DNA from: Marinobacterium sedimentorum | Lineage (GTDB): Bacteria > Pseudomonadota > Gammaproteobacteria > Pseudomonadales > Balneatricaceae | Assembly (NCBI RefSeq): GCF_024267675.1 | Contig: NZ_JALDYX010000027.1 | Span: 1-64,000 of the forward strand | Length of the DNA: 64,000 nucleotides | Direction of reading: 5' to 3' | Shown: positions 1 to 8,159 of the stretch, piece after piece | Position numbering within the stretch: position 1 is the stretch's first letter | Layout of the letters: the number at the start of each line of letters is the position of its first letter | Program-made: the position numbers and the translations under genes | Notes under the pieces: generated by a model | Seen by the model: the letters and a program-made list of their open reading frames with translations, nothing else | What the model was told of the DNA's origin: nothing | Databases searched by the model: none

Positions 1-224
1 GCGCACTTCATTGCGTACGCCACGGCGCAACTGCACGATGTTCGGGCCACCCTCTAGACTGTCAGTTCGATTTCAGTGCTCACAATGGTGGTATATACAC
101 TTGTCCGTGTACTCGCCGGGTGAAGAAGGCCTTGCCTTTTGCCTATTTAAAAACACATCAGTCTCGTTGTTTGCTTGTCCAGCGCTCCCGCGCTTTACGT
201 AAGTGCCGGCCGGGGACCTTCAAT

Positions 225-1793
225 TCAATGAAGCTGCAAACGTTTTAAAAGGCGGTAAAAATTACTCCGATTCATGCCGAGCTGGCGGGCAGTCTGCGCC
301 TGGTTACCGCTGTTTTGTTCCAATAATGCCTGAATCCAGCGTCGCTGGAATTGGTCGATACCTTCTTTCAGCTTGAGGCCCTGAACATTGGCTAGCGCCA
401 CTGTCTCATCCATAGCTTCTTTGCTACCGGCGCGGACATTCGGAGACTCAACTTGATCATGGCTGATATCCAGATGTTCCGGAACAATCGAAATGATCGA
501 ATTCTGGTCTGTTCGCTTGTCACCACGAGCCTTAAGGAGCGCCCGGCTGATGCAGTGCTCCAGTTCGCGCACATTACCGGGCCAGGAATAGGTCAGTAAT
601 AGCCCCTCGCATTCGGGAGTCAATCTCGACTTGGGCAACCCCATGCGGCGACTGTTGCGTTCCTGAAAGTAACCACACAGCAGCAGGATATCCCGCCCAC
701 GATCCCGTAATGGAGGGACCTGAATCGGGTAAACACTCAGGCGGTGATAAAGGTCTGCCCGGAATCGACCGCTGGAAACTTCCGCCTTCAGGTCCCGATT
801 GGTCGCTGCCACCACCCTGACATCCACTGTCAGATGCTTGTCACTGCCAACACGCTGAATTTCCCCGCTCTGCAGTACCCGTAACAACTTGCTCTGGGTT
901 GCCAGCGGAATTTCCCCGATTTCATCCAGCAACAGTGTACCGCCATCCGCCAGTTCGAATTTACCCGACCGTGCTTCCGACGCGCCGGTGAAGGCCCCCT
1001 TAACATGACCGAACAATTCGCTTTCCACCAGATTTTCCGGCAGGGCAGCACAATTTACGTAAATTAAGGTGCTGTCCCTGCGGTGGGACTGATCATGGAG
1101 CGCCCTGGCCACGAGCTCCTTGCCAACGCCGGTCTCGCCACACACCAGCACCGTCAGATCCGATGCGGCGACTGTGGTAATTTCCTTTTTCAATGCCTTG
1201 ATCGCAGGGCTGTGGCCTACCATGGACTGCTGGACATTGGCCTGCATTTCCCGCGCAATCAAATGTTCTTGCTGTACCTGGTGTTCCAGCTTCTGGATCA
1301 GCTCTGCCGCCTTAACGGTTGCTTCCGCCAGATGGATGAATGCATTCAATTGCACCATGTCCAGGGAGTCGAAGGTACCGGGTTCAAGGGCATCCAGGGT
1401 AATCACCCCCCAGGGAAGATCATCAATGTAAAGTGCGCAACCCATACAGTCATGCACATGGAGATTATCCTCTGCCATGGGAATCAGGCCGTCATAGGGA
1501 TCAGGCAGAGGAGAATTCACCGCAAAGCGTATTGGCTGGCGGCTGCGGAGAATGCCTTCGAGCCGAGGATGATCGGCCATGGCAAATTGCCTGCCCCTGG
1601 CTTCCTCTGCCAAGCCGTCGATGGCAAGCGGAATCAACGCATCGCCCTCCAACCGCAACAGCGCCGTGGCATCACAGGGGAAGGTGCTGCGAAAGGTACC
1701 TAGCAGTCGCTGGTAGCGATCTTCCGGCGACAAATGCCGGGATAAATCGGCAACAATCTCGACGAAAGGTTCGGCAAACCGGCTTGTTGTCAT
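225..1793 (-). CDS. norR: NorR/FhpR-type nitric oxide-responsive sigma-54 activator
   Basis: Activator of the NorR/FhpR type for nitric oxide stress. The 522 residues show an N-terminal GAF sensor (about 15-165; in NorR it holds an iron that binds NO), a sigma-54 AAA+ domain (about 190-425) with Walker A GETGVGKE at 219-226 and the GAFTGA loop, and a C-terminal Fis-type helix-turn-helix (about 495-522). Length is normal for the family. It is divergent from hmp across a 171-base gap that holds GT-N7-AC sites and a -24/-12 promoter, so hmp is the probable target, as for Pseudomonas FhpR. A degenerate third site overlaps its start codon, which would permit autoregulation. No norVW is present in the window, so FhpR is an equally good name. 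Confidence 0.93.
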   Translation of the reverse strand: MTTSRFAEPFVEIVADLSRHLSPEDRYQRLLGTFRSTFPCDATALLRLEGDALIPLAIDGLAEEARGRQFAMADHPRLEGILRSRQPIRFAVNSPLPDPYDGLIPMAEDNLHVHDCMGCALYIDDLPWGVITLDALEPGTFDSLDMVQLNAFIHLAEATVKAAELIQKLEHQVQQEHLIAREMQANVQQSMVGHSPAIKALKKEITTVAASDLTVLVCGETGVGKELVARALHDQSHRRDSTLIYVNCAALPENLVESELFGHVKGAFTGASEARSGKFELADGGTLLLDEIGEIPLATQSKLLRVLQSGEIQRVGSDKHLTVDVRVVAATNRDLKAEVSSGRFRADLYHRLSVYPIQVPPLRDRGRDILLLCGYFQERNSRRMGLPKSRLTPECEGLLLTYSWPGNVRELEHCISRALLKARGDKRTDQNSIISIVPEHLDISHDQVESPNVRAGSKEAMDETVALANVQGLKLKEGIDQFQRRWIQALLEQNSGNQAQTARQLGMNRSNFYRLLKRLQLH

Positions 1794-1845
1794 ATTGATA
1801 CCAGTGTTGTGAAAATGACATCTTATCAGCCGTTGTCATAATTAC
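1789..1845. promoter_or_regulatory. NorR enhancer sites (GT-N7-AC)
   Basis: Two exact GT-N7-AC sites, the known NorR half-site signature, lie at 1809-1819 (GT GAAAATG AC) and 1835-1845 (GT CATAATT AC). The second sits in a longer palindrome, GTTGTCATAATTACAAC (1832-1848). A degenerate third site, GT-N7-AT, is at 1789-1799 over the norR start. They lie about 40-100 bases upstream of the -24/-12 promoter of hmp, where enhancer sites for a sigma-54 activator belong. Confidence 0.8.
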
Positions 1846-1886
1846 AACATTGAAATAAAATCTATCAAAAACAATAAGATATAACT

Positions 1887-1902
1887 TGGCATACCATTTG
1901 CT
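1887..1902 (+). promoter_or_regulatory. Sigma-54 (-24/-12) promoter of hmp
   Basis: TGGCATACCATTTGCT matches the sigma-54 consensus TGGCACG-N4-TTGCW, with the invariant GG at 1888-1889 and GC at 1900-1901 in the correct spacing. It lies 63 bases before the hmp start codon and downstream of the NorR sites. Confidence 0.85.
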
Positions 1903-1964
1903 TTAAAGCTGGTAACGCACCTTTGTGCCACACATTGTTGGTTACTCCCACAGGAGACGAAAAA

Positions 1965-3158
1965 ATGGTCAGCCAGAAATCCAAAGACATTATTGCAGCT
2001 ACCTTACCCGCCGTCAGAGAGAATGCGGTGAACATCACCAGCGCGTTCTACCCCCTGATGTTTGAGCGCTATCCGCAGGTCAAGGCCTATTTCAACGAAA
2101 GCCACCAGCGCGAAGGCACACAGCGCCAGGCCCTCGCCAACGCGGTGGTCGCCTACGCCGCCAATCTCGACCGGCTGGAAGTGCTGGGAGACGCGGTTTC
2201 TCTGATCGTTCAGAAACACGCTTCCCTGAACATCCTGCCCGAGCATTACCCCATCGTCGGGGAATGCCTGCTGGAAGCAATATCCATTGTCTTTGGCGAC
2301 GTTGCCACGGACGAAGTGCTGTCTGCCTGGGGAGAAGCCTATCAGCAACTGGCGGATATCCTGATCAACGCCGAAGAAGCTGTGTATCAGGCCAACGAGC
2401 AAAAAGAAGGCGGCTGGCGCGGCGAACGGGAGTTTGTACTCAAGCGCAAGGAGAAAGAGAGCGAGGTCATCACCTCATTCTACTTCGAACCTGCCGACGG
2501 CGGTCCGGTGGCCGATTTCAAGCCCGGCCAGTATATCGGCATCACTCTGGACGTTGACGGTCAGGAGGTACGCCGCAACTACAGCCTCTCCAATTCACCT
2601 GGCGAGCGCTACTACCGGTTGAGTGTCAAACGGGAACATGACGGCAAGGCTTCAGCTTTACTGCACGACAGGTTAAATTTGGGTGACAGCGTCAAACTCA
2701 CCCAGCCCGCGGGTGATTTTGTACTGGAACAGTCACAACGTCCTTTGATTTTGCTGACCGGCGGCGTCGGCATCACGCCCGCCATCAGCATGCTCGAACC
2801 GGCATTGCAAAGTGGTCGTCCGGTCCAGTTTTTCCACTGCGCCATCAACGGTGACCATCACGCGTTCAAGCAACATGTGGATGATCTGGCTGGCCGCTAC
2901 GACAACCTGTCCGTCACTTACTGCTACAGCGAACCTTCGGCGATCGATAACAGCCACCTCACCGGCTTTATCCAGCAGGACATGATCGCTCCCCTGGTCA
3001 ATGATTCGGCAGAGACAGATCTCTATTTTCTCGGTCCCAAACCTTTTATGGACAGCTGCCACCGGATAGCAAGCGGTCTTGGTATTCCTGCAGAGCGCGT
3101 ACGCTATGAATTCTTTGGCCCGCTGCAGACACTGGATGCCAGCGAACTGGCCGCCTGA
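1965..3158 (+). CDS. hmp: Flavohemoglobin (nitric oxide dioxygenase)
   Basis: Flavohemoglobin, which oxidises NO with O2 to nitrate in the cytoplasm using NAD(P)H and FAD. The 397 residues hold a globin domain (1-140) with distal Tyr29 and Gln53 and proximal His85, at the same numbers as in E. coli Hmp, then a ferredoxin-reductase module: FAD site RRNYSLSN (203-210) and NAD site LLTGGVGITP (263-272). The ATG at 1965 was chosen because CAGGAGACG precedes it at 1951-1959 and the globin alignment starts there; an upstream in-frame ATG at 1923 has no such site. The NorR/sigma-54 control region lies directly upstream. No residue important for catalysis appears to be missing. Confidence 0.96.
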   Translation: MVSQKSKDIIAATLPAVRENAVNITSAFYPLMFERYPQVKAYFNESHQREGTQRQALANAVVAYAANLDRLEVLGDAVSLIVQKHASLNILPEHYPIVGECLLEAISIVFGDVATDEVLSAWGEAYQQLADILINAEEAVYQANEQKEGGWRGEREFVLKRKEKESEVITSFYFEPADGGPVADFKPGQYIGITLDVDGQEVRRNYSLSNSPGERYYRLSVKREHDGKASALLHDRLNLGDSVKLTQPAGDFVLEQSQRPLILLTGGVGITPAISMLEPALQSGRPVQFFHCAINGDHHAFKQHVDDLAGRYDNLSVTYCYSEPSAIDNSHLTGFIQQDMIAPLVNDSAETDLYFLGPKPFMDSCHRIASGLGIPAERVRYEFFGPLQTLDASELAA

Positions 3159-3171
3159 TCCACGCTGTACA

Positions 3172-3211
3172 AGCGCAACTCACTCTGTGACATCACAGCG
3201 TGTGTTGCGCT
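3172..3211. terminator. Nested hairpin after hmp
   Basis: AGCGCAAC (3172-3179) pairs with GTTGCGCT (3204-3211), and inside it CTGTGA (3185-3190) pairs with TCACAG (3193-3198). It follows the hmp stop by 13 bases. There is no strong T-tract, so it may be a weak terminator, an RNA-stabilising hairpin between hmp and the next gene, or a regulatory site. Confidence 0.4.
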
Positions 3212-3302
3212 ATTGACCAGGGACGTTCATCTACCTGACTACTGAGGCATGAATGGCTGTAATTGATTGGCCCTCTGCAAACAGAGAATTTTGTAAAAGG
3301 AA

Positions 3303-4274
3303 GTGGCTGTGAAGCATTGGGTTAATACCGCCAGGCTCTACCTTGGTATTGAATCCGGCTCCACCACTCACCTCGAAAAAGCCGTATCCGGTCTCGGTGC
3401 ATTCGTGGGGGTTTACCTGGTGTACGTCAATGCCGGCTGGACCTTCGGGCAGGGGTTGGCCGGCAATATAGCGACACTGCTGGTAGTCGGCTCCATGGGA
3501 GCCACCGCGGTATTGCTGTTTGCCGTGCCCCACGGGGTTTTGTCTCAACCCTGGGCAGTGCTGGGCGGGCACCTGGTGTCGGCATTTATCGGCGTTTCCT
3601 GCCACCGCTATGTACCCGCAGGCTATTTCATGCCCGCACTGGCGGTCGGCTTGTCGGTATTAGTCATGTATTACCTGCGGTGCATACATCCCCCAGGTGG
3701 CGCGACGGCGCTAACCGCCGTTGTCGGCGGTAACCAGATCACCGATCTGGGCTACGCTTACCTGTTCAACCCGATACTCCTCAACGTTGCGGCCATCCTT
3801 CTGGTGGCATTTGCCTTCAACTTTGCATTCAGGTGGCGTCGCTACCCGGCTCACATGGCAAGACGTCGTCACCTGCCGGTGGTACGACAATCGGAGAGGG
3901 TTCACGAACTGACCCATGAAGATTTCTCAGCAGCCATCCAGTCTGTCGACTCCTTTATCGACATCAGCGCCGAGGACCTCGCGGAGTTGCTGGAGCGCGC
4001 CAAATTTCACGCAGAAACCAATGCCGAGCACCCCGCCAAGATTGTTGAGGGAAAGTGTTACAGCAACGGAAAAATCGGCAACCTGTGGAGCATCCGCCAG
4101 GTGATCGATGCCGCCAACCACCCGGATCCCGCAAAAGACAAGGTGATCTACAAAGTCCTCGCCGGCGCCGGCAACTATGCAACAGACATGTGTAACCGCG
4201 ATGAATTCAGATTGTGGACCCGCTTTGAGGTAGTACAGAAGGGCGCCCACTGGATCAAGCTGGTTGACGAATAA
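3303..4274 (+). CDS. HPP family membrane protein with C-terminal soluble extension
   Basis: Integral membrane protein of the HPP family, named for a motif seen here as CIHPPGGATALTAVVGG in the transmembrane part (roughly residues 25-175, several hydrophobic segments). The remaining 140 or so residues are hydrophilic and probably cytoplasmic, and I do not recognise them. Some HPP proteins of cyanobacteria and chloroplasts transport nitrite. With hmp just upstream, a role in moving nitrogen oxides is attractive but inferred. Start: GTG at 3303 behind AAAAGGAA; a second GTG at 3309 would serve as well. It may be co-transcribed with hmp or have its own promoter in the 144-base gap. Confidence 0.8.
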   Translation: MAVKHWVNTARLYLGIESGSTTHLEKAVSGLGAFVGVYLVYVNAGWTFGQGLAGNIATLLVVGSMGATAVLLFAVPHGVLSQPWAVLGGHLVSAFIGVSCHRYVPAGYFMPALAVGLSVLVMYYLRCIHPPGGATALTAVVGGNQITDLGYAYLFNPILLNVAAILLVAFAFNFAFRWRRYPAHMARRRHLPVVRQSERVHELTHEDFSAAIQSVDSFIDISAEDLAELLERAKFHAETNAEHPAKIVEGKCYSNGKIGNLWSIRQVIDAANHPDPAKDKVIYKVLAGAGNYATDMCNRDEFRLWTRFEVVQKGAHWIKLVDE

Positions 4275-4359
4275 ACATCAGGCCGGCAACCGCCTAATCT
4301 AACTGAACTGGACACGCTGAAACTGGTTGCTGAGGTGAATGGCGATGTTGTTGCACGGC

Positions 4360-4637
4360 TAAGGAACCTGCGAATATGTCCCAATGAGGCTCTGGCTTGC
4401 AGCGCGGGCCGGAATCGAGGCGCCGTTTCGAAGGCATGCTGGTGGCCTGTCGAGAAGCGGCAACAAAGAGTCCGGTTCGCGCTGCAAGCCCCGAAGGGCG
4501 GGCCCTGAAACATGCATCTGCTGTGTTGCAGTGCTTGAAAAGGACTACGGCCTAGGGTATTCCCTGCGCACTGCGCCTTGCAGCTGCACGCTTCAGGGCC
4601 CGCAGAGACCAAATGGGACTTGTTCGCAGGTTCCCTA
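4360..4637. mobile_element. MITE-like element with nested inverted repeats
   Basis: A 278-base noncoding block. The outer arms are imperfect inverted repeats: AGGAACCTGCGAATATGTCC at 4362-4381 opposite the reverse complement of GGGACTTGTTCGCAGGTTCC at 4615-4634, each bounded by TA. Inside are two perfect stems: GGCTTGCAGCGCG (4394-4406) with its complement at 4478-4490, and GCGGGCCCTGAA (4498-4509) with TTCAGGGCCCGC (4592-4603). No transposase is encoded. The TA boundaries suggest insertion of a non-autonomous element; a structured RNA is the alternative. Confidence 0.6.
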
Positions 4638-4698
4638 ATGGGTGACCCTGTGAACTCCGACCCTGTGAACCCGCGCCAATATGCCAGAATGGCCAGTT

Positions 4699-4850
4699 CC
4701 CCCTTGTGAGCAGAGAATTGCTCCTGCATTTTCTGGCGACCGGCCATCCATGGCCGTATGCCGGCGAGCACTGAGGGCATTGTGCGATCAGGCCCGAAGG
4801 GGCGATACAGGGACTGTATCGACGCCGATTAGCACATGGATGTGCCGGCT
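4699..4850. repeat. 152-bp dispersed repeat, copy 1
   Basis: Direct repeat of 5053-5204. Shared landmarks include AATTGCTCCTGCATTTTCTG, CCGGCCATCCATGGCC, GCCGGCGAGCACTGAGG, GATCAGGCCCGAAGGGGCG, CAGGGACTG and ACATGGATGT. Differences are scattered substitutions, so the copies are not recent. No coding frame is conserved between them. Confidence 0.8.
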
Positions 4851-4905
4851 CTTCACCTTGAGGGCCGGCCGCCCTGAGCGCGATAGATAATTCCGTTAAC
4901 CACCT

Positions 4906-4973
4906 GTAGGAGCCCACTCTGTGGGCGAATAATGCCATGCCGACCTCGATTCGCCCGGAGACCGAGCTCCTAC
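4906..4973. repeat. Paired REP-like palindromes (BIME), copy 1
   Basis: GTAGGAGCCCACTCTGTGGGCGAA (4906-4929, quoted in parts as GTAGGAGCCC and TGTGGGCGAA) faces an inverted partner at 4950-4973 (TTCGCCCGGA...CGAGCTCCTAC) across 20 bases. This is the layout of REP/BIME elements of pseudomonads. A copy in opposite orientation is at 41490-41557. Confidence 0.75.
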
Positions 4974-5052
4974 AATGCTCCCGCCTGATCCGGCCTGGCC
5001 ATGTATTCGCATGTCGTCCCTCATTTCAGCTGAAACATCAGAACGGCTCCGA

Positions 5053-5204
5053 TCCCCCTATGAGCAGAAAATTGCTCCTGCATTTTCTGGCTACCGGCCA
5101 TCCATGGCCATATGCCGGCGAGCACTGAGGTCATTCGGCGATCAGGCCCGAAGGGGCGCAACAGGGACTGATGCGCCTGCGATGAGGTACATGGATGTAC
5201 CGTC
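5053..5204. repeat. 152-bp dispersed repeat, copy 2
   Basis: Second copy of the repeat at 4699-4850, same orientation, with scattered substitutions (for example GCGCAACAGGGACTG for GCGATACAGGGACTG). A diverged inverted copy lies at about 41611-41755. Confidence 0.8.
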
Positions 5205-5438
5205 AGCGCAGCCCGCCGAATGATCTCAGAGCGCAGCAAAAAGGCTCCATTGGGGCGCATTCTTCAAGGTAGAGAGCCTTTGCTTACTTTACTTCGGCCG
5301 TTCGAAGAAAAGTGAGTCGCCCAAGAGGGCGAAACCAGGATTATCCGACAACGGTAACACTCCATTAACTCGACATCTTTGAAAGAAGGCAGTGCACCCC
5401 TGCTGTTGGGTTACGACCCTTCGGATCTTCAACCTGCC
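5205..5438. other. Intergenic stretch without a gene
   Basis: No supported gene. It contains GAAAAGTGAGTCGCC and GAGGGCGAAACC around 5308-5336, a phrase that resembles decayed intergenic repeats common in gammaproteobacteria. I see no promoter that clearly belongs to a flanking gene. Confidence 0.5.
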
Positions 5439-5439
5439 C

Positions 5440-5506
5440 AGCTTTCAGCTTTCAGCTTCCGGCTTCCGGCTTCCGGCTTTCAGTGCCAAGCTTCCAACTT
5501 CCAGCT
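5440..5506. repeat. Tandem heptamer array
   Basis: About nine consecutive 7-base units: AGCTTTC twice, AGCTTCC, GGCTTCC twice, GGCTTTC, AGTGCCA, AGCTTCC, AACTTCC. It lies 165 bases before the MFS gene and is noncoding. The period is 7, so any frame through it would slip on unit gain or loss. Confidence 0.8.
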
Positions 5507-5671
5507 CTGCAGCGCTCAATCCCGTTCATAACACCGCAATAGCCGCGATAGCCCGATAGTCCGAATGCGGGATGCCGGCTGATGCCTGTTCTCTAAAATG
5601 GACCTTTGCACCGGCCGTCTAACGGCCGTTGCTGCATCATCCTCGACACTTCCGACAGCCGGAGAACAGCA

Positions 5672-6865
5672 ATGACAATCACGGGTCGACAGACACTGAC
5701 GCTGATGCTCGCGGCGAGCTTCGCGTCCACCATCGGCGGCCTGCCGTTCAATTCGCTGCCCATCCTGCTGGGTGCCCTGACAGACAGTTTCGGCTTCAGC
5801 GCCCAGCAGGCCGGCTTTCTGGGCTCAGCCTGCTTTGCCGGGTTCTTTGCCGGTACCCTGGCGGCGGTGTTTGTTATCGACCGGCTGTCCTGGCGGTTGC
5901 TGACGGCGATGGCCGCGATTGCGGCCTCGGCGGCGCTGCTGCTGTCCTCCCGTATGCCGGCGGCGGCGCAGCTGCCGCTCTGGGCGCTGATCGGCTTCTT
6001 CGCCGCGCTCATGACCTGCCTGGGGCTGCGCATCATGGGGGACATGGCCAACAAGGAGCGGGCACTGGGGTTGCGCCAGGGGATAGAGCTAGGTGTCACC
6101 GCGCTGGTGCTCTTCATCCTGCCGGCCTTCGTGATTGCCCGCTATCAGTACACCGGTGCGGCGATCACGCTGAGCCTGATCATCCTGCTGCTCAGCCTCA
6201 GTGCCTTTGCGCTGCCGCGCCGCAGCCTGGCGACAGCGCAGGCACCGCAGTTGTCCCTGGCGCAGCAACTCAGGTTGCCGGCGATTGCCTGGGGCGGGCT
6301 GTGCGTGTTCTTCCTGTTTCTTGTCGGTCAGATCGGGCTCTGGGCCTTTCTGGAGCGGATGGGGCACGCGCTGGAACTGCAACCGGCCGAGCTTGGCACT
6401 GTGTTCGCGGTGCTGAAACTGCTCGGCGGCGCTGCAGCCCTGGTGCTGGCGATTGTCGGCGACCGCCTGGGGCTGCGGCTGCCGCAGCTGATTGTCTTCG
6501 CCGTGATCTGCACCGGCTTGTTGCTGCTGTACCGCGCCGATGGTTTCCTGTCCTATGCCTTTGGTGCCTGGGTCTGGGAGGTGGGCTTCACCTGGGGCTG
6601 TGTCTTCCAGAGTGCGATGATCGCCCGACTCGATTCCCGGGGGCGCGCCATCATGCTGATTCCGGCGGCCTTTGCGGCCAGCTCGATGGTGGGGCCGGCG
6701 CTGGCCGGCACCCTGGTTGCCGAGGGTTTTGAGTCCCTGCTGTTGCTGGCGCTGGTCTGCGCTGCCACCGGTGCCGCCGCATTCGGCGTCTATATAGCGC
6801 GACGCGCCACTGCAGCTGCGCCCGAACAGGGTTCCGCTGGCATAGCGGTGGCCAGCCTGTCCTGA
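5672..6865 (+). CDS. MFS transporter
   Basis: Major facilitator superfamily permease of 397 residues, close to the usual size, with about twelve hydrophobic segments over the whole length and a basic central loop near residues 185-200 (PRRSLATAQ) dividing two six-helix halves. Substrate not recognisable; inner membrane. The ATG at 5672 is preferred because GGAG lies 7 bases before it (5661-5664) and the first helix starts right after; an upstream in-frame ATG at 5606 would add a hydrophilic leader. It is monocistronic, closed by a strong terminator at 6913. No neighbouring enzyme suggests the cargo. Confidence 0.85.
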   Translation: MTITGRQTLTLMLAASFASTIGGLPFNSLPILLGALTDSFGFSAQQAGFLGSACFAGFFAGTLAAVFVIDRLSWRLLTAMAAIAASAALLLSSRMPAAAQLPLWALIGFFAALMTCLGLRIMGDMANKERALGLRQGIELGVTALVLFILPAFVIARYQYTGAAITLSLIILLLSLSAFALPRRSLATAQAPQLSLAQQLRLPAIAWGGLCVFFLFLVGQIGLWAFLERMGHALELQPAELGTVFAVLKLLGGAAALVLAIVGDRLGLRLPQLIVFAVICTGLLLLYRADGFLSYAFGAWVWEVGFTWGCVFQSAMIARLDSRGRAIMLIPAAFAASSMVGPALAGTLVAEGFESLLLLALVCAATGAAAFGVYIARRATAAAPEQGSAGIAVASLS

Positions 6866-6912
6866 GGAGGCTTGTCGTGTAGCCGGTCGCCTTCGAATGA
6901 TCCTGTGCCTTT

Positions 6913-6937
6913 AACCCCGCCTTTGCGGGGTTTTTTT
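6913..6937 (+). terminator. Rho-independent terminator of the MFS gene
   Basis: AACCCCGC-CTTT-GCGGGGTT followed by seven T; 47 bases after the MFS stop codon. Confidence 0.9.
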
Positions 6938-7190
6938 CATGTTAAGCCGTGTGAGGTCTTCGGCACTCTGGGGCTGATCGCCACCCAGAGCGAAGAGCAG
7001 CATCTGGATGGGGAACTCGGATGGGAAACTCGGCAGGTGGCCCGAATTCCTGCGCAGGGCTTATTAACCCAGCGATGCATCAGCACCCTTGATGCTTGCC
7101 CCAGGCTTCTCGCTGGCGGCGCTAAACGGCCTGGATTATCGGTCTGGCTACTTGTGCCGGACATGGCTTGCTTTATATTTTTTGCAGGGT

Positions 7191-7721
7191 ATGATTCATT
7201 TTAAATATTCATTCTTTGGCGATGCTGAATATGTATTTATTTTCCGCGAAAAATATCACCTTCCTGACTTAAGCCGGAGAATAAAAACTCTCCGGCTGAT
7301 TTACAGCGTTTATCATCTCGGAGGGTTTGATGTGAGCTGTTTTGTTCCTGCATCCTTTAAAAGTATTTCTGAGCGTTTAAGTTACTGTTTTCTGACCGAA
7401 GAAGGCTTCAGTTATACGAGCCCTCTGAACCTATTGGTTGCTCTCAGCAGGCTAGAACAGCTTGACCATGGGGAGTCAGGGCAGGTGTCATCTGTACGCC
7501 CAGGTGCAAAACTTTTGGTAAAGCTGCTGCAAACAGGGGATAAAACCACGCTGCTGCTGGTAGATCCTGCGGATCCTGCAGAGGCTGGCATTTCGGTACA
7601 CCGAATCTCGGTATTGTCGCCCTTAGGGTCGGCCTTGCTTGGCAGGGTCCCGGGAGAAGTTTTTAAAGTTCGTATTTTCTGGGCGGTACTTGACTTTGAA
7701 CTGCTTTCAATTCTGTATTAA
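7191..7721 (+). CDS. Rnk/GreA-GreB C-terminal domain protein
   Basis: Protein of 176 residues whose last 80 or so form the FKBP-like GreA/GreB C-terminal domain also found in Rnk: RPGAKLLVKL, then RISVLSPLGSALLG and a closing hydrophobic strand. Rnk-type proteins bind RNA polymerase near the secondary channel. The first 90 residues (rich in Phe and Tyr) do not look like the Rnk N-terminal helices or the GreA coiled coil, and I do not recognise them. Start uncertain: ATG 7191 has a near GCAGGG, and other Mets lie upstream (7089) in frame. The gene is more AT-rich than the MFS gene before it. Possibly involved in transcription under stress; that is inference. Confidence 0.65.
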   Translation: MIHFKYSFFGDAEYVFIFREKYHLPDLSRRIKTLRLIYSVYHLGGFDVSCFVPASFKSISERLSYCFLTEEGFSYTSPLNLLVALSRLEQLDHGESGQVSSVRPGAKLLVKLLQTGDKTTLLLVDPADPAEAGISVHRISVLSPLGSALLGRVPGEVFKVRIFWAVLDFELLSILY

Positions 7722-7860
7722 TTAATATTGGGAGGATATTGCTTTGAAGACTTTCTGATGCCTTGTGCATCTCTCCTTGTAAATATATGGCGGATTACCG
7801 GTGGGCGAATTTTTCGTGCAGTCGATAGTGTCTATTTTTTAAATTAACGGAGAAACTGAA

Positions 7861-7950
7861 ATGAGCAAAGGCAAGGATAAAAAACAGGCAAGCAAGACGT
7901 TAAAGGAAAAACGTCGCGAGAAGCGTGACAAGAAAAAAGATAACGCTTAA
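7861..7950 (+). CDS. 29-aa highly basic small protein
   Basis: Short reading frame MSKGKDKKQASKTLKEKRRE and nine more residues, almost all Lys, Arg, Asp and Glu, predicted to be a charged helix or disordered. CGGAG precedes the ATG with good spacing and a terminator follows within 15 bases, so it has the layout of an independent gene. Similar tiny Lys-rich proteins occur in many gammaproteobacteria without a known function; binding to RNA or ribosomes would be a guess. Confidence 0.65.
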   Translation: MSKGKDKKQASKTLKEKRREKRDKKKDNA

Positions 7951-7961
7951 GCGCTTTTATT

Positions 7962-7995
7962 AACCCTGCGGATACTAACCCGCGGGGTTAATTTC
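7962..7995 (+). terminator. Terminator of the 29-aa gene
   Basis: AACCCTGCGG (7962-7971) pairs with CCCGCGGGGTT (7979-7989) with one G-T pair, followed by TTAATTTC. Confidence 0.65.
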
Positions 7996-8159
7996 TAGCC
8001 CGCATTTTTACACAGACACCCCTCTGGCGCTACGGCGCCCTGGGTGGCTGTCCGACAACACTTAGCCTACTGTACCTACTGTTGAGAGCAGCGCAGTATT
8101 TTCGCTTGTCTATTTACCGGGGACTATGCTTTCCCAACTGGATTTTCACGTGAACAAGG

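Noticed and set aside
11-202. 63-codon frame at the window start
   Set aside because: No ribosome site, no motif, Cys/Phe-rich composition unlike real proteins of the window.
3185-3198. CRP-like TGTGA...TCACA
   Set aside because: Spacer is 2 bases instead of 6; it is better explained as the inner stem of the hairpin after hmp.
4175-4938. Overlapping minus-strand frames of 128-201 codons in the repeat region
   Set aside because: They run through the MITE-like element and the repeats, have no ribosome site, and their frames are not kept between repeat copies.
5606-5671. Upstream ATG for the MFS gene
   Set aside because: Would add 22 hydrophilic, Arg/Cys-rich residues before the first helix; the GGAG before 5672 decides.
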